A stretch of DNA of 64,000 bases, taken from NCBI RefSeq assembly GCF_900104815.1, contig NZ_FNTD01000004.1:6943001-7007000 (forward strand). Reading direction: 5' to 3'. Each line of letters starts with the position of its first letter. Positions within the stretch are counted from its first letter, which is position 1. The stretch comes from Streptomyces misionensis (GTDB taxonomy: Bacteria; Actinomycetota; Actinomycetes; Streptomycetales; Streptomycetaceae). A program made the position numbers and the translations under genes. The notes below the pieces were generated by a model, which was not told the origin of the DNA, ran no database searches, and worked only from the letters and a program-made list of their open reading frames with translations. This document shows, piece after piece, positions 52,497-62,400 of this stretch.

Positions 52497-55400
52497 CCGC
52501 GTCGCCCTCGTCGGCACGACGCACCGGGAGGTCCGCCAAGACGCCCTCGGGGGCCTCCACGGGCACGTCCGGCGCGGACAGCCAGTGGCCGCTCATCCGG
52601 CCGGTGAGGACCCGGCCGTCGGCCCGGCGCACGGCGTCGGCGACGAAGGCCTGGATGCGCCTGCCCGACTCCCCGTTGGCCAGCACGATCAGGCCCTCGC
52701 CGCTGCCGAGCTGGGTGAACGTGGCGACACGGAAGCCGACGGTGCGGCCGCCGTGCCCGAACTCCACGTCGCCGCCCGTGTCGTCCAGCACCGTGCCCAG
52801 GCCGTAGAAGCTGCCCGGGTGCCAGACCGTGAGCATCTGCTGGGCCAGCGGCCGGGTGATCAGCGTGCCCGGCTCCCCGCGGTGGGCGCGCCGGATCTCC
52901 CGCGCCACCTTGGCCAGGTCGGTGACGCTGGCCCACAGGCCGCCCGCGGCGACCTCGTTGCGGACGCGCCAGCGCCCGGCGATCGGGGCGCCCTGCGGGT
53001 CGTGCCCGACGGCGACCGGCACGCCGCAGTGGTGCGGGTAGGACTGGTCGAAGCTGCTGTCCGTCATCTTCAGCGGGTCGAGCACGAGGCGCCGCACCAG
53101 CGCCTCGAACGGCTCCCCCGTCACGTCCTCCAGCAGGGTCTGGAGCACCGAGTAGTTGATGTTGGTCTTGCGGAACCGGGTGCCGGCCGGGTGCTCCGCG
53201 CGCACCGGCTCGTTGCCGGCCGGCGGCCGCCCGGTCAGCACGTCGAGCACGCTCGGCATCGTCTCGGTGGGCAGGAAGTTGGTGGGACGGACATGACTGA
53301 GGCCCGCCTGATGGCTCAGCAGTTCGCGCAGCGTGATGCCCGAACTGCCCGGCACCTGCCAGGAGGTGAGCATCCGGTTGATGTCGGCGTCCAGGTTGAG
53401 CAGGCCCTCGGAGACCAGTTGCAGGACCGCCAGCACGGTGACGTGCTTGCTGACCGAGGCCACCTGGAAGGGCGTGCGGGCGGTGACCGGCTCGGGCCGG
53501 TCGGCGGCGGTCACCCCGTAGCCCTCGGCGGAGACGACCTCCCCGTCCTCCAGGAGGGCGAGGGCCACGCCGGGCACCCGGGCCCGCCGCATCGCCTCCA
53601 GCATCTCCTCCCGCGCCACCCGGACCTCCCGTACGCCCCGCGTGGTGCGCCCTGTCTCCTCGACCGGCATGTCCCGTCCTTCCGTTCGTTCCGTCGGGTT
53701 CGTTCCGTCCGTCGTGTCCGCCGCCGGTCCGAGCGCCGCCGCCAGGGCCGCGAGGGTGTCGTACTCGTAGAGCATGCGCAGGGTCAGCGGAAGGGCCCGG
53801 CGCCGTGCGGCCGCGATCACCTTGATGATCAGCAGCGAGTCCGCGCCGTAGTCGAAGAAGTGGTCGTCGGCGCCGACCCGTTCCAGCCCGAGGACGCTCG
53901 CGTAGATCTCCGCGAGGGCCCGCTCGGTCGGGGTGGCCGGCGCCACGGACGCGCGGCCCGTGCCGGGGCCGGGATCGGGCAGGGCACCCCGGTCGAGCTT
54001 GCCGCTCGCGGTCAGCGGCAGCCGGTCCAGCACGACGACGGCGGCCGGGACCATGGCGGCGGGCAGCTCGGCCGCGAGCCGGCGGCGCAGCTCCCCCGGG
54101 TCGAGCGGGTCGGGACCGGCCGGTACGACGTAGCCGACCAGCCGCTTGTCCCCGTCGTCGGTCCGCCGGGGCACGACGGCGGCGGCCCGGACGTCCGGCA
54201 GGGCGAGGAGACAGGCGGCGGCCTCGGCGGGTTCGACACGGACGCCGTTCACCTTCACCTGGTCGTCGGCGCGGCCCAGGAACTCGACGGTGCCGTCGGG
54301 ACGGACCCGGGCCAGGTCACCCGTGCGGTACAGCCGCGCACCGGCGGGGCCCGCCGGGTCCGGCAGGAACCGTTCGGCCGTCAGGTCCGGGCGGCCGAGG
54401 TAGCCGCGGGCCACGCCGCCGCCACCGGCGTACAGCTCGCCGGTGACCCCGACCGGCACCGGGCGCATCCGCGCGTCCAGCACCCGCAGCACGGTGCCGG
54501 GCAGCGGGCGGCCGATCGGCACCGGGCCGGCCGCGCCGTCCGGCGGCACGGGGTGAGCGGTGACGTCGATGGTGCACTCGGTGGGCCCGTAGGTGTTCCA
54601 CAGCGCGGGCCCCGGCCGGGACAGCAGCCGCCGGGCGAGGTCGCCGTCCAGCGGCTCGCCCGCCGAGAACAGCAGCCGCAGCGAGGTGCACCGCTCCCAG
54701 CCCGGGGTGTCCACGAGCAGCCGCCACACGGACGGCACCGCCTGCAACACCGTCACCCGGTGCTCGGTGACCGCCCGCAGCACGGCACCCGGATCGCGCT
54801 CGGCGCCGGGCGGGGCGCAGACCACCGTGCCACCGCAGACCAGCGGCGCGAACAGCTCCCAGGCCGCCGCGTCGAAGCCGACCGAGGTCTTCTGCAGCAC
54901 CCGGTCGTCCGCCCCCAGACGGTGCTGCCGCACGGTCCAGGCGACCCGGGCGGCGAGGCCGCCGTGGGTGATCTGCACGCCCTTGGGCCGGCCCGTCGAT
55001 CCGGACGTGTAGACGACGCAGGCCAGCCCGGCGGGTTCCGCGACCACGGGCGGGGGAGTGGCCGGGGCGTCGTCGAACGGGTGCTCGTCGGTCCGCAGGG
55101 TGCCGGGGCGGTCCAGGCCGGGGACGGTGCCCCGGCGGGTGAGCGTGATCGGGACGCCCGCGTCGTCCAGCAGCCGGCGGACGCGCTCGGCGGGCTGGGC
55201 CGGGTCGACGGCCAGATAGGCCGCGCCCGCCTTCCAGACGCCGAGCAGACAGGCCACCAGCTCGGCGCCCCGCTCCAGCACCACGCCGACCACCGACTCG
55301 GGGCCCGCCCCCAGCTCGCGCAGCCGCCGCGCCACCTGGTCGGAGCGGGCGTCCAGTGCGGCGTAGCTCACGCTCTCGGCGCCGTCGAGGACGGCGACCG

Positions 55401-56445
55401 CTTGTGGCGTACGGCGCGCCTGCCGGGCGAACAGCGTCGGCAGCGGGTCCGTACGGTCGGCCTCCCGCGGCGCGGCCGTGCGGTCCAGCCCGGCCAGCAC
55501 CTCGTGGTCGCCGTCCGGCAGCAGCCGCACGTCGGCGTCCCCCTCCGGGTCCGCCACCATGGCCTCCAGCACGGCCCGGTACAGCCCGCCGAGCCGCTCC
55601 GCGTGCGCGCGGCCCAGCACTGCGGTACGGCTGCTCAGCCCGATGTGGCCCGCGAGGGTGGTGACGGCGAGCGCGAACTCGGTGTTCCCGTCCGCCAACG
55701 CCGTGGAGACGTCCACGAGTTCGGTGTCGACCTGGTGGAAGTCCAGGTAGTTGAAGGAGACGTCGACGAGCCGCCCGCCGCCCGCGATGCGCTGGATCTC
55801 GGGCATGGGGAAGTGCCGGTGCGGCCACAGCTCCACCTCGCGGTCGTGGACCGTGCGCACCAGCTCCCGCCAGGTCCGCCGTCCCTGCTCGAAGACGAAG
55901 GGCAGGGTGTTGAGGTACATGCCGTGCACCCGGTCGGCGCCGGCCGCCTCCGGCCGGGCGTCGCACACCAGCCCGGTGAACAGGGAACTCTCCGCGCTCA
56001 GACCGCTCATCACCGTCAGGTGGGCGGACAGCAGCACGCTCTTGAGCGACACCTCGGTGCGGGCCGCGAAGGCCCGCAGACCGTCCTCCAGGTCGTGCAC
56101 CGGCACCCGCAGCACGTACCGCTCGCCCGGCGCCCCGGGATCGCCCCAGCCCTCGGGCAGGCTGAACCGGGGGTGCCGTTCGACGACGTCCGTCCAGTAG
56201 GCGCGGTCCTCCTGCGAGGCCAGGGCCCGCAGCTCCCCGGCGACGAAGTCGGCGTAGCGGACCCGCGGGGGATCGCTCCGCTCGGGCTCGGTGCCGTCGC
56301 GCGCGGCGCGGTAGCCCTCCAGCAGTTCCATCAGCAGGTTGTAGTTGCTCCAGCCCTCGGTGATGGCGTGGCAGCGGACCATGGTCAGCCACCAGCCGTC
56401 GTCGGCGAGGTGCGCCCTGATCCGCAGCATCGGGGCGCTCGACAC
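52489..56445 (-). CDS. NRPS module 3 (C-A-PCP) fused to a beta-lactamase/PBP-like C-terminal domain
   Basis: 1318 residues in this frame, starting within the third condensation domain because of a frameshift near 56508; originally continuous with the gene at 56385-63275. C3 has CHAITEGWS in place of HHxxxDG. A3 contains YTSGSTGRPKG near residue 478; my hand-read pocket code is D-A-W-Q-F-A-T-I-D-K, near codes reported for Gln (tentative). PCP3 carries the phosphopantetheine Ser870 in YGADSLLII. From about residue 925 to the end there is no thioesterase or reductase. Instead there is a beta-lactamase/D,D-peptidase-like domain with SxxK (SVSK, Ser997 and Lys1000) and HGG, while the YxN position reads KTN. 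Release by this domain, as SurE-type PBP-like cyclases do in trans, is inferred. Confidence 0.88.
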   Translation of the reverse strand: MSSAPMLRIRAHLADDGWWLTMVRCHAITEGWSNYNLLMELLEGYRAARDGTEPERSDPPRVRYADFVAGELRALASQEDRAYWTDVVERHPRFSLPEGWGDPGAPGERYVLRVPVHDLEDGLRAFAARTEVSLKSVLLSAHLTVMSGLSAESSLFTGLVCDARPEAAGADRVHGMYLNTLPFVFEQGRRTWRELVRTVHDREVELWPHRHFPMPEIQRIAGGGRLVDVSFNYLDFHQVDTELVDVSTALADGNTEFALAVTTLAGHIGLSSRTAVLGRAHAERLGGLYRAVLEAMVADPEGDADVRLLPDGDHEVLAGLDRTAAPREADRTDPLPTLFARQARRTPQAVAVLDGAESVSYAALDARSDQVARRLRELGAGPESVVGVVLERGAELVACLLGVWKAGAAYLAVDPAQPAERVRRLLDDAGVPITLTRRGTVPGLDRPGTLRTDEHPFDDAPATPPPVVAEPAGLACVVYTSGSTGRPKGVQITHGGLAARVAWTVRQHRLGADDRVLQKTSVGFDAAAWELFAPLVCGGTVVCAPPGAERDPGAVLRAVTEHRVTVLQAVPSVWRLLVDTPGWERCTSLRLLFSAGEPLDGDLARRLLSRPGPALWNTYGPTECTIDVTAHPVPPDGAAGPVPIGRPLPGTVLRVLDARMRPVPVGVTGELYAGGGGVARGYLGRPDLTAERFLPDPAGPAGARLYRTGDLARVRPDGTVEFLGRADDQVKVNGVRVEPAEAAACLLALPDVRAAAVVPRRTDDGDKRLVGYVVPAGPDPLDPGELRRRLAAELPAAMVPAAVVVLDRLPLTASGKLDRGALPDPGPGTGRASVAPATPTERALAEIYASVLGLERVGADDHFFDYGADSLLIIKVIAAARRRALPLTLRMLYEYDTLAALAAALGPAADTTDGTNPTERTEGRDMPVEETGRTTRGVREVRVAREEMLEAMRRARVPGVALALLEDGEVVSAEGYGVTAADRPEPVTARTPFQVASVSKHVTVLAVLQLVSEGLLNLDADINRMLTSWQVPGSSGITLRELLSHQAGLSHVRPTNFLPTETMPSVLDVLTGRPPAGNEPVRAEHPAGTRFRKTNINYSVLQTLLEDVTGEPFEALVRRLVLDPLKMTDSSFDQSYPHHCGVPVAVGHDPQGAPIAGRWRVRNEVAAGGLWASVTDLAKVAREIRRAHRGEPGTLITRPLAQQMLTVWHPGSFYGLGTVLDDTGGDVEFGHGGRTVGFRVATFTQLGSGEGLIVLANGESGRRIQAFVADAVRRADGRVLTGRMSGHWLSAPDVPVEAPEGVLADLPVRRADEGDADE

Positions 56446-59400
56446 ATCGAGGACGTCGGCCCGTTCGCGCGCCTGGAACTCGCGCAGTGCCTCCCGGAGC
56501 CGCTCGGGGGCAGCCCGCGCAGATCACCGACCTCGACCGGGACGGCCGCCTCGGTGTGCACCAGCTGCATCGGCACGGAGAAGGTGCCGAGGTCGAAGGA
56601 GGTGCGCAGCACCTCGTGCCGTTCGACGGCGTCGCGTACCGCCGTGGTCAACGCGTCCGCGTGAAACGGCTGTTCGTCGCGGATGCGGAACGAGGCCACC
56701 CCGTGGTAGCGGTGCAACTCCCGGTCGGCCAGCATCTCGGCGACCATGCCGACCTGCGTCTGCGCCATCGGATAGGCATCGGCCAGGCCCGCCGGCAGCT
56801 TCGCCCGGTCCGCGTCGTCGATCAGCTCGAACGGCGCGACGGTCCGGTTCGTCGCCGCCGGCCGGGCCGCGGCCAGTTCGGCCAGGGCCGCCACGGTGCG
56901 CAGGGCGAACACGTCCCGTACCGACACGTCGAACCCGGCCGCGCGTGCCGCGCCGACCAGGGCGACCGCCCGGATCGAGTCCCCGCCCAGCTCGAAGAAG
57001 CCGTCCCGGACGCCCACCCGGGGCACCCCCAGGGTCTTCGCCCACACCTCGGCGAGCCGCCGCTCGACGGCCGTACGAGGCGCCACGTACGGCCGGTGCG
57101 CGAGGGACCGCGGGTCCGGCGCGGGCAGCGCGGACCGGTCCACCTTGCCGTTCGCCGTCAGGGGCAGCGACGCCAGCTCCACGAGGAACGACGGCACCAT
57201 GTACGCGGGCAGGGACCGCTCCAGCGCCTCGCGCAGCTCCGCGACCGGCGCCGGCACCCCCTCGGGGTGCGGCACCACGTAACCGACCAGTTGTCCCCCG
57301 GCGGCGGCCACGAACGCGTCCCGCACCCCGGGCAGGGCGCTCAGGGCCGCCGCGACCTCCCCGGGTTCGACGCGGTGACCGCGCACCTTCACCTGGTCGT
57401 CGACGCGGCCCACGAAGGCGACGTTCCCGTCGGGCCGTATCCGGGCCAGGTCGCCGGAGCGGTACACACGGGCCCCGGGCGGACCGCAGGGGTCGGGCAG
57501 GAACCGTTCGGCGGTCAGTGCGGGACGGCCCAGATACCCGCGGGCCACGCCGGCGCCGCCGATGTGGAGTTCGCCGACGACACCGACCGGGACCGGGCGC
57601 AGGTCCGCGTCCAGGACCTGCATGCTCATCCCGGGCAGCGGCCGGCCGATCGGCACGGTCTCCTCGCCCTGTGCGCCGTCGACGTCGTACACGCAGGTGC
57701 CGACGGTGGCCTCGGTGGGGCCGTACTCGTTGACCAGCCGGCCCGGTCCGAGCAGGGCGCGCCAGTGGTCGGCCAGCGGCCCCGGGAACGCCTCGCCGGC
57801 GACCAGCACCGTCGCGGCCAGGGCGGCGGCCCGCTCCGCGTCCAGCTGCCGGCTCAGCACCTCCAGGTGACCGGGGGTCAGCTTGAGGAAGCTGAAGGGG
57901 CCCGCTGCCGACAGCCGGGCGCCCAGCTCGGACAGATCGGCGTCCGGCTCCAGCAGCCACAGCCGCTGCCCGACCGCCAGCGGCGCCCAGATGGCGGGGA
58001 CGACGAGGTCGAAGGCGTACGAGGAGAACAGCGCGGAGCCACCCCCGCCCCCGGGGCCGCCCGCCAGCCGGCCGGCCGCCCAGGCGACGTGACCCGCGAG
58101 GCCGCCGTGGGTGACCTGGACGCCCTTGGGGCGGCCGGTGGAGCCGGAGGTGTAGACGACGTACGCCAGCCGGTCCGGGTCCTCGGGCGGCTCCGGGAAC
58201 CCGGCGGGCGCGTCGGGGGAGCCGGCGAACAGGTCCGTGTCGACCGCGAGCACACCGGGGTGGTCCAGCTCGGCGGCGGACTTCTCCTGGGTGAGGACCA
58301 GGCGGGCCCCGGCGTCGGCGAGCGTCTCGACGGCCCGTGCGGCGGGCTGGTCCGGGTCGAGCGGCAGATAGGCCGCGCCGGTGCGCCAGATGCCGAGCAG
58401 ACAGGGGACCAGCTCCGTGCCCCGTTCCAGCCGTACCCCGACCACGGTCTCGGGGCCGGCGCCGCGCGCCCGCAGCAGCTGGGCCACCCGGTCGGCGCGG
58501 GCGACGAGTTCGGCGTAGGTCAGGGTGCGTTCCCCCACGGACACGGCGGGCGCGTGCGGGGTGCGGGCCGCCTGTTCGGCGATCAGCCGGGGCAGCAGGG
58601 GGCCGGTGTGGCCGCAGCCGGGCCGTCGCAGTGCCTCGATCACCCGGAGGTCGCCGGCGGGCAGCCGGATTCCGCGCGCGTCGCCGTCGGGGTCGGCCGC
58701 CATCGCCTCCAGCACGGACCGGTACATCCCGGCCACCCGGGCCGCGTTGGCCCGGCTCAGCACCCGGGTGCTGGTCTTCAGCCCGATGTTCTTGTTGAGG
58801 GTGGTCACCGCCAGCTGGAACTCGGTGGTGCCGGGCGCGATGATGCTGTCCCGGTCGAAGGCCGCGTTGTCGAGCCGGTCGAAGTCGACGTGGTTGATCA
58901 GCACGTCCACGACCCGTCCGCCGCCCGCGAGCCGCTGGATCTCCGGCATGGGGAAGCGCCGGTGCGGCCACATCTCCACCTCCCGGTCGAAGACCGACCG
59001 CACCAGTTCGCGCCAGGTGCGGGCGCCGCGCCCGAAGGCGAGGGGCACGGTGTTGAGGTGCATGCCGTAGACGCGGTCGGCCCCCGCCGCCTCCGGCCGG
59101 ATGTGGGTGACCACGCCACTGGTGAACTCCGGCTGGTCGGTGAGCGCGCTCAGCACCTTGCCGTGCGCGGCGACCAGCACGCTCTTGAGCGAGACGCCGG
59201 CGGCGGAGGCCAGCGCGCGCAGCCCGTCCTCCAGGTCGGCGAAGGGCACCGACTCCCAGAAGTCCTCGTCCGGGCCCTCGCCGTCGCCCCATCCGGCGGG
59301 CAGCGAGAACGGGGGACGGTCGGTGACCACGCCCGTCCAGTAGGCGCGGTCCTCGTCCGAGGCCAGGGCGCGCAGCTCGCCGGCGATCGCGTCGGCGTAG

Positions 59401-62400
59401 CGGACCTGGGCCTGCGGCCGGGGCGCGGGGCCCGAGCCGTCGCGGAAGGCGAAGTACAGCTCGGTCAGTTCCCGCAGCAGCGAGTGGTGGCTCCAGCCCT
59501 CCACGATCCCGTGGAACTCGGTGACGGACAGCCACCAGCCGCCGTCCGTGCGGTGGACGGCGATCCGCAGCAGCGGGGCGCGGGACAGGTCGAGCAGGTC
59601 GGTCCGCTGCCGTTCGTGGAACTCGGCGAGCCGTGCCCGCACCTCGTCGGGACCGAGACCGGGCAGCGCGTGCACCTCGACGGGTATCTCGGCCCACGCG
59701 TGCACCAGTTGCAGGGGCACGGAGTACGTGTCCAGGTCGAAGGAGGTGCGCAGCACGTCGTGCCGGTCCGCGAGGTACCGGGCCGCCTCGCGCAGCGCGT
59801 CCGCGTCGAAGGGCCGCGCGTCCCGGATCCGCCCGGAGGCGACGTTCTGGTAGTTGCTGCGGCCCTCGCCGGTGAGCAGGTCGACGGCCATCCCGGTCTG
59901 GGTCCGCGACATCGGGTAGGCGTCGCTCAGCCCGGCCGGGAGCAGTGGCCGGTCCTCGGCGGGGACCAGCTCGAAGGGCCGGACCGCGGGTTCCGTCCCG
60001 GCCGCCGCCCGGCCCGCGGCCAGTGCGGCCAGACCGGCCACGGTGCGTTCCGCGAACACGTCGCGCACGGCGACGTCGACACCGGCGGCGCGCAGTTCCC
60101 CGACGAGTTCCACGGCTCTGATCGAGTCGCCGCCCAGATCGAAGAAGTTGTCCAGCACGCCGACCCGGGGCAGGCCGAGGACACCGCTCCACACCGCGGC
60201 GATCCGCTCCTCGGCCGGGGTGCGCGGGGCGATGCGGTCCTCCTCCGCGAGGTCCGCGCCGGGGGCGGGCAGCGCGGCCCGGTCCACCTTGCCGTTCGTC
60301 GTCAGCGGCACCGCGTCGATCGGCACGACGTGGGCGGGCACCATGTACGCGGGCAGGGTCCGGCCGAGCGCGCCGCGCAGTTCGCCGCCGCCGGGCGGGG
60401 CCGCGCCCTCCGGTACGACGTAGGCGACGAGCCGCCCGTCCCGTACCAGCACCACCGCGTCCCGGACACCGTCCACCGCGGTCAGGGCGGCGCTCACCTC
60501 GCCGGGTTCGATCCGGTAGCCGCGGACCTTGACCTGGTCGTCGGCGCGGCCCAGGAACTCCAGGCCGCCGTCGGCGCGGCGGCGGGCCAGGTCGCCCGAG
60601 CGGTACAGGCGGGCGCCGGGCGGGCCGAAGGGATCGGGCACGAACCGTTCCGCGGTCAGCGCGGGCCGGCCGAGATAGCCGCGGGCCACCCCGGGACCGC
60701 CGACGTGGATCTCCCCCCGGGCCCCGACGGGTACCGGACGGCCGTGGGCGTCGAGCAGGTGCAGCACGAGGTCGGCCAGCGGCCGGCCGATCGGGTTGCC
60801 CGCGCGGGGGTCGAGATCGGCCTCGGTGACCCGGTGCGCGGTGGCGTGCACGGTCGTCTCGGTGATGCCGTACATGTTCACCAGGCGGGGCGCGTCGAGG
60901 CCCGTCTTCCGTACCCACGGGGCGAGTTCCGGGATGTCCAGGCGCTCCCCGGCGAAGACGACGGTGCGCAGCGCGAGCCCGGTCAGCCGCGGGTCGTCCG
61001 CCGCGGCCGCGGCGACCAGGCCCCGGAAGGCGGACGGTGTCTGGCTGAGCACGGTCACCCGCTCGGCGGCCAGCAGGTCGACCAGGTCGTCCGGTGAACG
61101 GGTGACCTCGGCCGGCACCACGACCAGGATGCCGCCGTGCAGCAGCGCGCCCCACATCTCGAAGACGGAGACGTCGAAGGCGTGGCTGTGGCACATCGAC
61201 CACACGTCATCGGCTCCGAAGCCCAGGTGCGGGCGGGCCGTGGCGAGCAGCCGTACGACATTGCGGTGGGTGACGGCGACGCCCTTGGGGCGGCCGGTGG
61301 ACCCCGAGGTGTAGATGACGTAGACGAGCCCGTCGGGCCCGGCGCCCGCGGCGGGGGCCGTGCGCGGCCGGGCCTCGATCGACCGCCGTTCGTCCGGCGC
61401 GTCGAGGACGACGAGCCGCCCGGGACGCGGGCCGGCCAGCCGGCCGGTGTGCGCCCGGTCGGTGACGACCGTGGTGACGTCGGCGTCGCGCAGCATGAAC
61501 GCGATCCGGTCGTCCGGCAGGGCCGGGTCGAGCGCGACGTACGCCCCGCCGGCCTTCAGCACGCCGAGCAGGGCGGGCAGCAGCTCGGCGTCCCGCTCCA
61601 GGAAGACGCCGACCCTGCTTTCCGGGCCCACGCCGAGCGCCGCGAGGTGGTGGGCCAACCGGTTGGCGCGGGCGTCGAGTTCGCCGTACGTCAGCCGCTG
61701 TCCGCCCGCGACGACGGCGACGGCGCCGGGGGTCCGGGCCGCCTGCGCGGCGAAGAGTTCGGGCACGGTGCGGATGTCGCCGGCCGGCGGGCGGGGCTCC
61801 GCGCCGAGTTCGGCGCGCTCCGCGGCGGACGGCGGTTCCAGCGCCGAGAGCGGGGTGTCCGGGGCGGCCACCGCGTCGGTCAGCAGGCGCACGAAGTGGT
61901 CCAGGAGGCGCCGTGCGGTGCCGCGGTCGTAGAGTTCGGTGGCGTATTCGAGGCGCAGTGCGTAGCCGTCGGGGTCCGCCTCGGCGACGAGCGCCAGGTC
62001 GAACCGGGCCCGGGGCCGGGCCGGGGTCAGGCGCTCCACGCGCAGGCCCGGCAGCCGGTCGTCGGTGACGGTCCGCTCCCGCAGGGTGAAGAGCGTCTGG
62101 AAGAGCGGGGTGCGGGAGCGGTCGCGTTCCGGCTCCAGTTCGGCCACGAGCAGCGGGAAGGGGACGTCCTGGTGGTCGAAGGCGTCGAGCACGGTCGCGC
62201 GGACGGTGTCGAGCAGGGTGCCGAAGGCCGGGTCGCCGTCCCAACGGGTGCGCAGCACCAGGCTGTTGATGCCGTAGCCGATCATCCGCTGCAGTTCGGG
62301 CCGGCCGCGCCCGGAGACCACCGTGCCGACCGGGATGTCGGTGGCGCCGGTGTACCGCGACAGCAGGGCCTGGTACGCGGTGAGCAGCACGGCGAACGGG

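Noticed and set aside
52183-56664. A 1493-codon plus-strand open frame over the NRPS, and similar ones at 56487-61097 and 61137-63551
   Set aside because: All are shadows of the minus-strand NRPS, which has complete C, A and PCP motifs; the plus-strand products are Arg/Gly/Ala/Val-rich without folds.
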